Of a DNA stretch of 64,000 nt, positions 1-9,456 are shown in pieces. The stretch spans positions 62,001 through 126,000 of the forward strand of contig NZ_CP036295.1 in the NCBI RefSeq assembly GCF_004801255.1, in the 5' to 3' direction. The notes under the pieces are model-generated. The model made no database searches. It saw nothing but the letters and a program-made list of their open reading frames with translations, and was not told where the DNA came from. This DNA is from Desulfovibrio desulfuricans (GTDB lineage Bacteria; Desulfobacterota; Desulfovibrionia; Desulfovibrionales; Desulfovibrionaceae). Every line of letters starts with the position of its first letter. The stretch's first letter is position 1. The translations under genes were made by a program, and so were the position numbers.

Positions 1-1040
1 GCCTCGGTGATGATGCCGTCCACGCCTTCCTTCTGCATGCCGGGCAGGCCGCCCAGAACCTTGTTGGTCACGTCCTTGCCAAGGCCGGGCAGGCGTATCT
101 CGTCGCCGCGCAGGTGCACCACGTTGCGCACGCCGCCGCTCACGTCCTTGACCACAAAAACGGCGGTTTCGTCGGGCAGAATCTTGTGGCGGGGGTGGTT
201 TTCGCGCTCGACGGTGATTATTTCGCCCGTAGGGGTAACCATGCGCCACCACAGCAGGTTGTCGAGGGTGGTGCCGTATTCGAAGGCGCTGGGGCCGCCT
301 GCGTTTTCAGAGACGTTGCCGCCGATGGTCGAGGCCTGTTTGGAGGCCGGGTCGACGGAAAAAAGCGCGCCCTTGGCGTCCACCGCATTGATGACAGCCT
401 GCGTGATGACCCCCGCCTGACAGGTGACGGTCATGGCTTCAAGGTCGACGGGGCCTATGCGCGTAAGGCGCGTAAGGCTGACAATGACCGTGCGCTTGCG
501 CGCGGGCACAGCGCCGCCGGTCATGCCCGAGCCGCCGCCGCGCGGGATAAGCGCAAACTTCATGTCGTTGGCAAGCTTGACCAGCTCGGCCACCTGCTCG
601 GTATTGTCTGGCTCGACGACCAGCAGCGGCAGTTCCATGCGCAGGTCTGTGGCGTCGGTGGCCGATTCGACCATGGCGGCAGGGTTGGTGAGGATGCACT
701 CATCGGGCAGGATGCGGTGCAGCGCGTCCACCAGTTTGGTGCGAAAGGCCGTCTCGGCCTCGTGGGCCGACCAGAACATGGTAAGGCCTTCGCTGATGGC
801 GGTGGCGTAGTAGTGCGCCAGCGAAACCGATTCCTTGTCAAAGCTCTCGCGCACGCTGGTGCGCACGGTTTCCGCATTGATAAAGGGGTTGTAGGCCACC
901 AGAAAAAGCTCTTCGGCTATGGCGATGGCCAGGCTGCGGACAGATTCGGGCCATTCTGCGAAGTCGTCGATGTTGATACGCAGAATCCTGTTCACCACAT
1001 AGTCAGGAGAAATGGAGATATGCGGACCCTTGTGGGGCAT
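1..1040 (-). CDS. FAD-linked oxidase (D-lactate dehydrogenase/GlcD-like), N-terminal part
   Basis: The reading frame opens at an ATG at 1040 (GAGG about 9 bases upstream) and stays open to the window edge, so about 346 residues are visible and the 3' end is missing. After a 130-residue leader with no recognised domain comes a typical FAD_binding_4 (PCMH-type) domain: a PRGGGSGMTGG flavin loop near residue 180, then a STIGGNVSENAGG motif. This fold is known from D-lactate dehydrogenases and glycolate oxidase subunits, which oxidise 2-hydroxy acids with FAD. The long leader resembles the large FAD/iron-sulfur oxidoreductases of Desulfovibrio, in which a C-terminal Fe-S module follows, but that part lies outside the window. 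The substrate is therefore inferred; oxidation of lactate or a related hydroxy acid fits the lifestyle. Confidence 0.8.
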   Translation of the reverse strand, partial: MPHKGPHISISPDYVVNRILRINIDDFAEWPESVRSLAIAIAEELFLVAYNPFINAETVRTSVRESFDKESVSLAHYYATAISEGLTMFWSAHEAETAFRTKLVDALHRILPDECILTNPAAMVESATDATDLRMELPLLVVEPDNTEQVAELVKLANDMKFALIPRGGGSGMTGGAVPARKRTVIVSLTRLTRIGPVDLEAMTVTCQAGVITQAVINAVDAKGALFSVDPASKQASTIGGNVSENAGGPSAFEYGTTLDNLLWWRMVTPTGEIITVERENHPRHKILPDETAVFVVKDVSGGVRNVVHLRGDEIRLPGLGKDVTNKVLGGLPGMQKEGVDGIITE

Positions 1041-1506
1041 GACGTTCTACCTCATGAAGCTCTTGCGGCGTTGCCGCCGGTCAAATCCAATGAAGACAGG
1101 GCGGGTATGCGCAACCCGTCGCCGTTTGTGCCCCGCATCTTGCCGTAACCCTCACCTGCCATGCGTTGCGCCGCCAATAGCCAACCATGCCGAACCGAAG
1201 CCCGTATTTGTGCGGGGTCGGGCGGCATGGTAAATGGGTAACAGCTCGCGCGCTTGTCAGGCCGCAGGCGGCTGGCAATTTTTAAAACCACCGGGTACGC
1301 CGATGGTCTCTTGCGCGGGGAAGCCTTTTATCTACGTTCTATATGGGCGGTTGGCAAGTGCGCAGGGCAGGCCCCGCGCCACGATCAGGCCAGTAATACG
1401 CGATAACAGGAATAGTAGTCTTTGACATTTGGCGGGCTGTGGATATTCTCTGCCTGACGGCAGGCCCCCTTGGGAGTTTCCGCTTTTATCTACGGAGTTA
1501 TCTTTG
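1041..1506. other. Divergent intergenic region
   Basis: This 466-base gap separates the divergent FAD oxidase and membrane-protein genes. Apart from the promoter candidate at 1422-1449, no RNA gene, repeat or convincing small gene was seen. The short open frames in it lack ribosome binding sites. Confidence 0.5.
1422..1449 (+). promoter_or_regulatory. Sigma-70-like promoter candidate
   Basis: A perfect TTGACA at 1422-1427 is followed after 16 bases by TATTCT at 1444-1449. It points toward the membrane-protein gene starting at 1507. Confidence 0.4.
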
Positions 1507-2397
1507 ATGTTTATTGTAAAATTACAGCCTATTACGGATGTTTTTGACTGGCTGCATTCTGCCTGGGAGCGGGCCACAACCCAGCGGAGGGTGGCCCTGT
1601 GCATCCTGTGGGTATACTTGCTCTCGCTGCTTGGGGTGGAGCTGAACAGGCTGAGCATTTTTCCGCCCTGGTTGGCGGCAATCACGCCGCGCAGCCATTT
1701 TTATGCGATCCATCTGGCATTTACGTTGATTCTCGGGCTTGAGGTCATGAGCCTCATCTTGGTGATACCCAGTTCACTTTCGCAATCCATGGGCAAGCAG
1801 TTTGAAATTCTCACCCTCATACTGTTGCGCAACGCTTTTAAGGAGCTGGCCCACCTGCCCGAACCCGTGAGCGTGGTCAACGACCTGTTGCCGGTTCTCA
1901 ACATTGCGGTTTCCGGGGCGGGAGCGCTGGCCGTGTATCTGTGCCTGGGGCTGTACAAGCGTATTGCCAGGCAGCATCTGCACTTTATCGCCTCCGCCGA
2001 TCTGCGCATGCGCTATGTCATGAGCAAAAAAATGCTGGCGCTGGCCTTGTTCGGCATTTTTCTTTTCACGGGCCTCAGGGATCTTGTCCTTTTTGTGCAA
2101 ACCGGCGAGGAACATAATTTTTTTGAGACGCTCTACACGGTGCTGATTTTTGCCGATATTGCCATGGTGCTCATAGCGCAGCGGTACATGCCCGCCTTTC
2201 ATGCGGTGTTTCGCAATTCCGGCTTTGTTATCGGCACATTGCTCATGCGGCTGGCCCTTTCGGCCACGCCGCTGTGGAGCCCGGCCATCGGTATTTTTGC
2301 CGCCGTGTTTGTGCTGGCCGTAACCTGGGGAACCAACTATTTTACGCCCCTGCACCAGCAGGGCTACTGCGTGCGCGAGGTCGAATCCACCGACTGA
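1507..2397 (+). CDS. Conserved-looking polytopic membrane protein of unknown function
   Basis: This 296-residue protein was given the ATG at 1507 because TACGGAGT lies just upstream; the frame is open further 5' without another ribosome binding site. About six or seven hydrophobic segments are visible, with short charged loops. The first lies around residues 30-50; others are near 65-88, 130-150, 175-195, 210-225 and 245-275. No transporter signature, metal motif or catalytic motif is recognised. It is transcribed alone: a promoter candidate lies upstream and a strong terminator just downstream. Function is unknown. Confidence 0.75.
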   Translation: MFIVKLQPITDVFDWLHSAWERATTQRRVALCILWVYLLSLLGVELNRLSIFPPWLAAITPRSHFYAIHLAFTLILGLEVMSLILVIPSSLSQSMGKQFEILTLILLRNAFKELAHLPEPVSVVNDLLPVLNIAVSGAGALAVYLCLGLYKRIARQHLHFIASADLRMRYVMSKKMLALALFGIFLFTGLRDLVLFVQTGEEHNFFETLYTVLIFADIAMVLIAQRYMPAFHAVFRNSGFVIGTLLMRLALSATPLWSPAIGIFAAVFVLAVTWGTNYFTPLHQQGYCVREVESTD

Positions 2398-2433
2398 GCC
2401 TGCCGGGCTAGCTGAACTAAAGCAGACATTGGG

Positions 2434-2475
2434 CCGCACCGGCATGGCGCTTTTTACGCCCCGGTGCGGTTTTTT
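2434..2475 (+). terminator. Rho-independent terminator
   Basis: CCGCACCGG (2434-2442) pairs perfectly with CCGGTGCGG (2461-2469), followed by six T. It ends the membrane-protein transcript. Confidence 0.8.
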
Positions 2476-2660
2476 GCGCGCATTGCCAGCTCGTGCGGCG
2501 TGCCAGGCGAGTGGCCGCGTATGAATCGGCGAAATGCCCGCCCGCGCGGCGTCGCGCGCAAGCGCAAGCGCTGCTGCGGCCGTGCGTGGTAAAATATATC
2601 TGTCTACGCCTGCAGTTTTTTTATGCTGTTTGCGGTTCTGCGCCGGAATTGCCTTGATCA

Positions 2661-2700
2661 ATAAAAACGTCCCGCACTGCAAGGCAGCGCGGGACGTTTT
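2661..2700 (-). terminator. Rho-independent terminator of cydAB
   Basis: AAAACGTCCCGC (2664-2675) pairs with GCGGGACGTTTT (2689-2700). Read on the minus strand, the stem is followed by a T-run just after the cydB stop codon. Confidence 0.75.
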
Positions 2701-2722
2701 GTCAATCAACCGGCAGAGCAGG

Positions 2723-3748
2723 CTAGTAGGCGTGCTCGTCCTTGAGGTCGTCGTTGGTGACCGGCGCGGAGAATGTCTTGTACAGCCAGAACTGGTAGGC
2801 AAGCACAATGGGAACCATCACCAGGGCCACGCCCAGCATGATCTTGAGGGTCAGCTGGCTCGAAGCGCCGTTGAAGGCGGTGACAGTGGCGGCAGGATCA
2901 ATGGAAGAAATGATCATGCCGGGGAACATGCCCGCCACGCCAAAGAAGGTAACTCCCAGGATGAACAAGGCGCTGCAGGCCCAGGCCAGCCAGAGCTTGC
3001 CCGCGCCAAGCATGACGCGCGCGCCCACAAGGCCGGCCAGAGCCAGCAAAGGCAGAGCAAACAGCACTGGCGAGGCAAAAAAGTTGGCGTAGAGCTTGGT
3101 GTAGATGCCCGTAAGCACCAGAAACACCACCAGCAGCAACAGCATGAGGGGCCACAGGAAGGTAGCCGAAGCCACAGCGCGGGTCTGCAGGCTGCCTGTG
3201 CTCTTGATGGCCAGCCACAGCGAGCCGTGCAGCAAAAACATGCAGAGAAAGAACACGCCGCCCGCAAGGCCGTAAATGCTCAGCAGGCCAAGCAGGTTGC
3301 CGTGGTACACGCCCCTGGCGTCAACAGGAATGCCCATAAACAGGTTGGCAAAGGCAACGCCGAGCAGCACGCAGGGCACAAGGTTGGAGATAAAGTGCAC
3401 GCAGTCCCACAGGGCGCGCCAGCTGTCGTGCTCGACCTTGTTGCGAAACTCAAAGGAAACAGCCCGGAAAATAAGGGCAAAAAGCAGCAGCAGCAGGGGC
3501 GCGTACAGCGCGCTGAACATGACCGCATAGGCCTTGGGAAAAGCCGCAAAGGTCACGCCGCCGGCGGAAATAAGCCACACTTCGTTACCGTCCCAGAAGG
3601 GCCCGGCAGCATTGTACATGATGCGGCGCTCAGACTCGTTTTTGCCCAAAAAGGGCAGCAAAGCGCCAAGGCCAAGGTCAAAGCCGTCCAGAACAAAGTA
3701 CACGGCCCACAACAGCGCCCACAGCACAAACCAGATGGTTTCCAACAT
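2723..3748 (-). CDS. cydB: Cytochrome bd ubiquinol oxidase subunit II
   Basis: The 341-residue protein is the second subunit of the quinol-oxidising bd-type terminal oxidase in the cytoplasmic membrane, which reduces O2 to water without pumping protons. The N-terminus has the family pattern WFVLWALLWAVYFVLDGFDLG, here broken only by family variation, and the FWDGNEVWL motif follows near residues 51-59. About eight or nine membrane segments are visible and the length fits CydB. Its ATG lies 2 bases past the cydA stop, with a GGAGG inside the cydA end, so the two subunits are coupled. In a strict anaerobe the oxidase probably serves oxygen removal. Regulation may involve the dyad upstream of cydA. 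Confidence 0.95.
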   Translation of the reverse strand: MLETIWFVLWALLWAVYFVLDGFDLGLGALLPFLGKNESERRIMYNAAGPFWDGNEVWLISAGGVTFAAFPKAYAVMFSALYAPLLLLLFALIFRAVSFEFRNKVEHDSWRALWDCVHFISNLVPCVLLGVAFANLFMGIPVDARGVYHGNLLGLLSIYGLAGGVFFLCMFLLHGSLWLAIKSTGSLQTRAVASATFLWPLMLLLLVVFLVLTGIYTKLYANFFASPVLFALPLLALAGLVGARVMLGAGKLWLAWACSALFILGVTFFGVAGMFPGMIISSIDPAATVTAFNGASSQLTLKIMLGVALVMVPIVLAYQFWLYKTFSAPVTNDDLKDEHAY

Positions 3749-3750
3749 GG

Positions 3751-5067
3751 CTATACCTCCTGGGCGTCGGGGCCCTTGATGGCGTATTTACGCAGCAAGT
3801 AAATGTCCAGCAGGCCCAGCAGTGAATACACCACAATAAAACCGCCAAGCGAAATGGCGATATTCTCTGCGGGTACCGGCGATACCGCGTCGGAAGTGCG
3901 CATGAGACCGTAGACAATCCAGGGCTGACGGCCAATTTCGGCCACTGCCCAGCCCAGCATGATGGCAATGTAGGGCAGGGGAATGTTCCATACCAACGCC
4001 TTGAGCAGCAGCGGGCAGGGTTCGTCCTTTTTGCGCTGCAAAAAGGCGCCAACCGCCAGCAGCACAAATATTCCCGCCATGGCGATCATGCCGCGGAAGC
4101 TCAGGAAGGTGGGCATAACCGGGGGTCGGTCTTCCTTGGCAAAGTCTTTGAGGCCCTTCACTTCGGCATCGGCGTTGCCATAGGCAATCCAGCTCAGCAT
4201 GCCGGGCAGGCCAATGGCCTGCACCTTGTTGCCCTCGTTGGCTTCATCGGGCCAGGCCAGCAGGTAGAAGGGCACGTTGCGCCCCGTTTCCCAGTGCGAT
4301 TCAAGCGCAGCCAGCTTGGTAGGCTGCACCTGGGCCACGGTTTTGCCCTGCTGGTCGCCAGACAGGCCCAGCAGCAGCACAAGCGCCAGCGTAAACCCAG
4401 CGGACATCTTGAACGATGCGCGGAAAAATTCCACGTTGCTCTTGCGCAGCAGGTGCCAGGCCGAAACGCCCAGCACAAAAAAACCGCCAAGCGCCCACGA
4501 TGCCAGCACTGTGTGGGCGTACATGCCCCAGGCGTAACCGTTGGTCACCACCTGCCAGAAGTTGGCAAGTTCGGCGCGCCCCATGGTTTCATTGATGGTA
4601 TAACCCACGGGGTTCTGCATAAAGCCGTTGGCAAGGATGATCCAGAGCGCGGAAAGGTTGCCCGCAAAGGCCACAATGTAGATGGACGCGAGGTGCATTT
4701 TTTTGCTGACCCGCTTCCAGCCAAAGTGCCAGACGGCAAGAAATGTGGATTCCAGAAAAAAGGCCACCGTGGCTTCAATGGCCAGCAGTGAACCAAAAAT
4801 ATCGCCCACGTACTCCGAGTAGCGCGACCAGTTTGTGCCAAACTGAAATTCCAGCGTGATGCCAGTCACCACGCCCAGGGTAAAGTTGATGAGAAAAAGT
4901 TTTCCCCAGAATTTGGCTTGTTTTTTCCAGAATTCGTCACCGGTGCGGACATATCGGGTTTCCATCCATGCAAGAATGATGGAAAGACCGAGCGTGAGCG
5001 GCACGAATATGAAATGGAAAAAAACGGCCACAGCGAATTGCAAACGCGAAAGCATTACAGCGTCCAT
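3751..5067 (-). CDS. cydA: Cytochrome bd ubiquinol oxidase subunit I
   Basis: CydA carries hemes b558, b595 and d and the quinol-oxidation site. The start at 5067 is chosen because AAGGAGG (5074-5080) stands at ideal distance; an upstream in-frame ATG has no such site. The 438-residue protein opens with the heme-binding helix (His18, equivalent of E. coli His19). The Q-loop starts with GDQQGKTVAQVQPTKLAA and is followed by an LESHWET segment. It lacks the long Q-loop insertion of the E. coli enzyme, so it is the short-Q-loop type usual in Desulfovibrio and Gram-positives. It is first in a two-gene operon with cydB and is divergent from htpG. Confidence 0.95.
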   Translation of the reverse strand: MDAVMLSRLQFAVAVFFHFIFVPLTLGLSIILAWMETRYVRTGDEFWKKQAKFWGKLFLINFTLGVVTGITLEFQFGTNWSRYSEYVGDIFGSLLAIEATVAFFLESTFLAVWHFGWKRVSKKMHLASIYIVAFAGNLSALWIILANGFMQNPVGYTINETMGRAELANFWQVVTNGYAWGMYAHTVLASWALGGFFVLGVSAWHLLRKSNVEFFRASFKMSAGFTLALVLLLGLSGDQQGKTVAQVQPTKLAALESHWETGRNVPFYLLAWPDEANEGNKVQAIGLPGMLSWIAYGNADAEVKGLKDFAKEDRPPVMPTFLSFRGMIAMAGIFVLLAVGAFLQRKKDEPCPLLLKALVWNIPLPYIAIMLGWAVAEIGRQPWIVYGLMRTSDAVSPVPAENIAISLGGFIVVYSLLGLLDIYLLRKYAIKGPDAQEV

Positions 5068-5195
5068 GCAGGCCCTCCTTGAATATCCTTCAGGCGAGAT
5101 AGCTTTTTTCCCATCAAATGGCAAGTAGTTACGAATATCGTTTTACCTCGCATTCCTTTAATGGCGCGGGTATTATTATTTATCCCCCTTATTTT

Positions 5196-5210
5196 TGAAA
5201 TATGATTTCA
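5196..5210. promoter_or_regulatory. 15-bp perfect dyad between cydA and htpG (operator candidate)
   Basis: TGAAAT-ATG-ATTTCA is a perfect 6-base inverted repeat with a 3-base spacer, set in very AT-rich sequence about 130 bases upstream of cydA and 155 upstream of htpG. The cognate regulator is not known. Confidence 0.4.
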
Positions 5211-5307
5211 TATTTTTGGGCCAAAATTTTACCGCCGCAGCCAGTCTTTCTGCTGCGTTGCGGCAAAGTCCACGCAAAAAACAGGTGCTTTTTTTACGTG
5301 CCTCCCC

Positions 5308-5335
5308 TTGAAAATTCGGTAAGGGATATTATTTT
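5308..5335 (+). promoter_or_regulatory. htpG promoter candidate
   Basis: TTGAAA (5308-5313), within CTTGAAA that also matches the heat-shock sigma-32 minus-35 consensus, is followed after 16 bases by TATTTT (5330-5335). No good sigma-32 minus-10 (CCCCAT-type) is present, so the sigma factor is open. Confidence 0.35.
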
Positions 5336-5364
5336 AAACCATATCGTTTTTCAGGAGGTTTGTC

Positions 5365-7344
5365 ATGGCAGAGGCTGGTAATAATTCCCGCCAATTCCGC
5401 GCTGAGGTGCGCAAGGTCCTGCATATCCTCACCAATTCACTCTACACTAATCGCGAAATTTTTTTGCGGGAACTTGTTTCCAACGCATCGGACGCGCTGG
5501 ATAAATTGCGTTATCGCATGAACCGGGGCGAGAGCCCGAGCTTGCATGATCTTCCGCTCGAAATCAGCATCACCCTGGACAAGGACGCCAAGGTGCTGAC
5601 CATTGCCGATACAGGCGTTGGCATGACCGCAGACGAGCTGGCCGAAAACCTGGGCACCATCGCCCGGTCCGGTTCGGAACAGTTTTTGGCGGACGTGGCT
5701 GCGGACAATGCCGCCAAGGCAACAGACCCAGCAGCCGAAGCCGCACCTGGTGAAGAAGGCGCGGATGCCCGGCCCGCGGATGCAGCCAACATCATCGGAC
5801 GCTTTGGCGTGGGCTTTTATTCCGTCTTTATGGTGGCCAGCAAGGTCGAGGTTACCTCGCGTCCGGCTTTTGGCGACAACGCCGAAGCCAGCGTGTGGGT
5901 GAGCGACGGCCTGGGCACGTTTACCATTGACCCCGCCACTGGCGACGCCCCCAGGCGCGGTACGGTCATCAAGGCCTGGCTCAAGGACGACGCCGCCGAG
6001 TTTGCAGAAAAATTCCGCGTGGAATCGGTCATCCGCAAGCACTCGGCCTTTGTGCCCTTTCCCGTGCTGGTGGACGGCGAGCGCGTAAACACCCAACCCG
6101 CCCTGTGGCGCGAGCCCAAGTTTTCGGTCACCAAGGAGCAGTACGACTCCTTTTACAAGGCGCTGACGTATGACGCCAAGGATCCGCTGGATACCTTGCA
6201 TCTTTCGGTGGACGCGCCCGTGCAGTTTAACGCCCTGCTGTTCACGCCCGATTCGGCGCAGGACTTTTTTGGCGCTGACCGTGAATACTGGGGGCTTGAT
6301 CTCTATGCCCGGCGCGTGCTGATCCAGCACCGCAACAAGGAGCTTGTGCCGGAGTATCTGGCCTTCCTTAAGGGCGTGGTGGACACCGAAGACCTGCCGC
6401 TGAACATCTCGCGCGAAACGCTGCAGGAAAACGTGGTGCTGCGCAAGATCAGCCAGGTACTGGTAAAGCAGGCCCTTGGGCATCTTGAAAAGCTGGCTGG
6501 CAACGACGCGGAAAAGTACAGCCGCTTCTGGCAGCTGCACGGCAAGGTCTTCAAGCTGGGCTACCACGATTACGCCAACCGCGAGCGCATCTGCGCCCTG
6601 TTGCGTTTTAACTCCTCGGCGCTGGCAGACGCAGATGCGCTCACGAGCCTTGACGAGTACATGGCCCGCGCCCCCGAGACGCAAAAGATCATCTGGTACG
6701 TGGCCGCGCCCAACCGCGAGGCCGCCCGCCTCAACCCGCACATGGAGCGCTTCCGGCGCAAGGGTGTGGAGGTGCTGTGGCTCTACGAGCCGGTTGACGA
6801 ATTTGTCATGGACAGCCTTGCCAAGTACAAGGACTGGGAATTCAAGTCGGTGGAAACAGCGGCGGACGACGCCCTGAAGGATTTTGCCGACAAGGAGCAG
6901 CCGGAACACGAAGCGGCAGCGCCGCTTTCGGAAGACGATACGGCGAGCTTTGACGCCCTGTTGGCAAAAATGAAAGAGATTCTGGGAGAAAAGGTCACCG
7001 ACGTGCGTGTGTCGCATCGCCTGGCCGACAGCCCGGCTGTGCTGGTTTCGCCCGACGGGGGCATGTCCTCTTCCATGGAAAAACTGCTCAAGGTCATGCA
7101 GAAGGACGACTCCATCCCCGTAAAAGTGCTGGAGGTCAACCGCGACCACCCGCTGCTGCGCAGCATGCTGCGCATCTTTAAGGCCGACGCCGACGACAGG
7201 ATCCTTGCCGACATGACGGGCTGCCTGTTTGACTCCAGCCTGCTGCTGGACGGTTACCTCAAGGACCCGCAGGCGCTGGCCGCACGCACGGGCAAACTGC
7301 TTGAGGAAGCCGCCGCCTGGTATACGGAAGTGCGCAAGATATAG
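5365..7344 (+). CDS. htpG: Chaperone HtpG (Hsp90 family)
   Basis: This 659-residue cytosolic ATP-dependent chaperone helps fold and remodel client proteins. AGGAGG (5353-5358) fixes the start. The GHKL ATP-binding motifs are in order: [14 protein letters not shown] (35-47), DTGVGM (82-87), GTIARSG (97-103) and GRFGVGFYS (145-153). Middle-domain motifs such as DLPLNISRE follow, then a C-terminal dimerisation domain. Odd feature: the ATP-lid segment between RSG and GRFG is 41 residues long, about 22 more than in E. coli HtpG, with an Ala/Glu/Asp-rich insertion near residues 112-140. The usual GQFG is GRFG. The gene stands alone, with its own promoter candidate and a strong terminator. Confidence 0.96.
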
Positions 7345-7392
7345 TTGGCGGGGCGCCCCAGCTGGGTGTACCGGCCATGGCCAGAATACAAA

Positions 7393-7432
7393 CGGCCCCT
7401 GTGATCGCTCACGGGGGCCGCTTTATTTTTTA
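7393..7432 (+). terminator. Rho-independent terminator of htpG
   Basis: CGGCCCCTGTGA (7393-7404) and TCACGGGGGCCG (7409-7420) form a 12-pair stem with one mismatch, followed by a T-rich tract. Confidence 0.75.
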
Positions 7433-7449
7433 TCTGTGCAAGCCGGGGG

Positions 7450-8160
7450 TTAGTACACCACGCTGTACGACATGACCTCGGGCCTGTGGAAGAAAAACTC
7501 TACCCGCCGGTTCATGGCGCGGCTTTGTTCGTCAATGCCGGGCTTGAGGGGGCGGGTGTCGCCGTAGCTTACAGCGCGCATGCGCGTGGGCTTGATGCCC
7601 TTGTTGGCGAGATAGTGCACCATGGCCGAGGCGCGCGCGCCGGAAAGCTCCCACGCAGAGGCAAAAGGCGGCCTGGCCTCGGACGAATCCGCATGTCCCC
7701 GCACCACGAGGTACAGGTTATACTCGTTCATGAGTTTGAGCACCGCTTCGAGCACTTTTGTGCCCTCGGGCAGCAGGTCGATGCTGCCGGGCTTGAACAT
7801 GACGTCCGAGTTGACGCGCAGCTGCACGCCCACGTCGTCGGCGCTGATGCCCGACGAATTTTGCGGCACGGCGTCAGCCATGAGCATCTGCTTGATTTTT
7901 TGCGCGATGGCGTAGTGCGACTTTTCAACCTCGTTGATCTTGAGGTCGCGCGCGTCGATCTTGTCCGTATTCTGGATAAACGGATTGTTGGAAATGGGGG
8001 ATGTGGAACTGGAATCGAAGTTTCTGTCGCCGCTAAAATAGGCGGCAAGACCCGCCTTGGTATCCGGCGGAACCATGCTGAGGATCCACAGCAGAAGAAA
8101 GAAGGCCATCATGGCCGTAACAAAGTCGGCATAGGCCACTTTCCATGCGCCGCCGCCCAT
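7450..8160 (-). CDS. motB: Flagellar stator protein MotB
   Basis: MotB anchors the ion-conducting stator to peptidoglycan. The start at 8160 (MGGGAWKVAYADF...) is chosen for GAAAGGAG just upstream and because it gives the normal MotB N-terminus; the longer frame does not. Of 236 residues, the N-terminal helix carries the essential ion-binding Asp12 in YADFVTAMMAF. A plug/linker follows, then an OmpA-like peptidoglycan-binding domain (about 110-230) with RGHADSSE and ELSGARA motifs. It lies 173 bases downstream of motA on the same strand, so the two are probably one operon. Confidence 0.93.
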   Translation of the reverse strand: MGGGAWKVAYADFVTAMMAFFLLLWILSMVPPDTKAGLAAYFSGDRNFDSSSTSPISNNPFIQNTDKIDARDLKINEVEKSHYAIAQKIKQMLMADAVPQNSSGISADDVGVQLRVNSDVMFKPGSIDLLPEGTKVLEAVLKLMNEYNLYLVVRGHADSSEARPPFASAWELSGARASAMVHYLANKGIKPTRMRAVSYGDTRPLKPGIDEQSRAMNRRVEFFFHRPEVMSYSVVY

Positions 8161-8333
8161 AGGCTTTCTCCTTTCTGTAGTATTTTGCGCCGGGCCGTGC
8201 TCATACTGCCGGGGCCAGCAAAAGCTGGCCTTCAGCGCCCTTGCCTCCAATCCATATCAGGTTTTTGCGCAAGGGCAAAATATCAGCACGTTCACGCCCC
8301 CGCCGGGGGGGCAGCCAGCCCCGCATGGGCCTG

Positions 8334-9182
8334 TTAGCCGCTCTTGAGGCGTTCTTCCATTTCGGCAAACGAAGGCCGGAAGGGATAGGGTATGGCCCTG
8401 CGTCCGTATTCAACGGCGATAAGCGGGGTAGAGCCGCGAATAGCCGCCGCCACGGCTTCCTTGATGGAGTTGAAATAAAAATGTTCTTCAGCCACATAGT
8501 TTTCAAGCTTTGCGCCCATGGGGCCAAAGAGGCCATAGCAGGCAAGAATACCAAAAAACGTGCCTACAAGTGCTGCCGCGATGTAGTGGCCCAGAACTTC
8601 CGGCGGTTCGTTGATCTTGCCCATGGCAAGCACGACGCCCAGCACGCAGGCCACAATACCCATGCCCGGCAGCGATTCGGCCATGTGCGATACGGCATGC
8701 GCCGGCAAGATGCCTTCTTCGCGCATGGTCTCGATATCCACGTCCATAAGGCTGTCAATGTCGGCGGGGTCGCCGGTGGTCAGGTACACGCGCAACGTGT
8801 CGCCCACAAAGTTGACCACTGTGGCGTCTTTGGAAATGTTGGGATACTTGCTGAAAATGGGGCTGGATTCGGGCTTTTCCACATCGCTTTCAATACTGAT
8901 GACGCCTTCGCGGTGCATCTTGGAAAAAAGCGCGTAAAGCAGGGCCAGCGTTTCGAGGTAGTGTCCCTTGCTGGAACCCGGGTCGGCAAAGAGGTGCTTG
9001 AGGCTTTTGACAACCAGGCCAAAGGTGTACTTGGTCTGCGAACCAAAAAAAGCCCCAAGACCGCAACCCAGAATGATGATGAACTCGGCGGGCTGAAAAA
9101 GAACGCCCCAGTCGCCGTGGGCCATGGTGTAGCCCGTGCCGACAGAAGCCGCAACAATGACCAGTCCTATAAGTAAGTACAT
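8334..9182 (-). CDS. motA: Flagellar stator protein MotA
   Basis: The 282-residue MotA/PomA protein forms the ion channel with MotB and transmits torque to the rotor. Membrane segments are visible at residues 1-20, 32-50, 168-190 and 200-220. The LPGMGIVACVLGVVLAMG helix carries the proline of the conserved channel region. The cytoplasmic loop between the second and third helices, which contacts the rotor protein FliG, is of normal size. The gene precedes motB. No sigma-28 site was found upstream. Whether the channel carries H+ or Na+ cannot be told from the sequence. Confidence 0.93.
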   Translation of the reverse strand: MYLLIGLVIVAASVGTGYTMAHGDWGVLFQPAEFIIILGCGLGAFFGSQTKYTFGLVVKSLKHLFADPGSSKGHYLETLALLYALFSKMHREGVISIESDVEKPESSPIFSKYPNISKDATVVNFVGDTLRVYLTTGDPADIDSLMDVDIETMREEGILPAHAVSHMAESLPGMGIVACVLGVVLAMGKINEPPEVLGHYIAAALVGTFFGILACYGLFGPMGAKLENYVAEEHFYFNSIKEAVAAAIRGSTPLIAVEYGRRAIPYPFRPSFAEMEERLKSG

Positions 9183-9456
9183 ACCGCCGCCTGTTCTCTC
9201 AATGCTGTCCGTGTCGTTCGGTCACCTGCCAGGGGCGTCGCCGCCCTGAAAAAACGCGTACTAGCCCGATGAACGGGATTTCGTACCCATAAATCACGTG
9301 CGCATGTCGTCGCACTGTCAGGCCTTCTTGTATGCTTAACGCCCGCAATGCTAATAGCTTTAGCCCAAGGCGCTGAAAAGGCAAGCCCTGGTTCAAATTC
9401 GCTGGCTCCGCGATGTTGCGGACAGCCTGTTCATGGGGCTGCCCGTTTGCCGGGCG

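Noticed and set aside
5437-7149. 570-residue open frame on the minus strand
   Set aside because: Shadow of htpG caused by high GC; no motif and no start signal.
9199-9396. 65-residue open frame upstream of motA
   Set aside because: No ribosome binding site and a basic product with no resemblance to anything; treated as non-coding.
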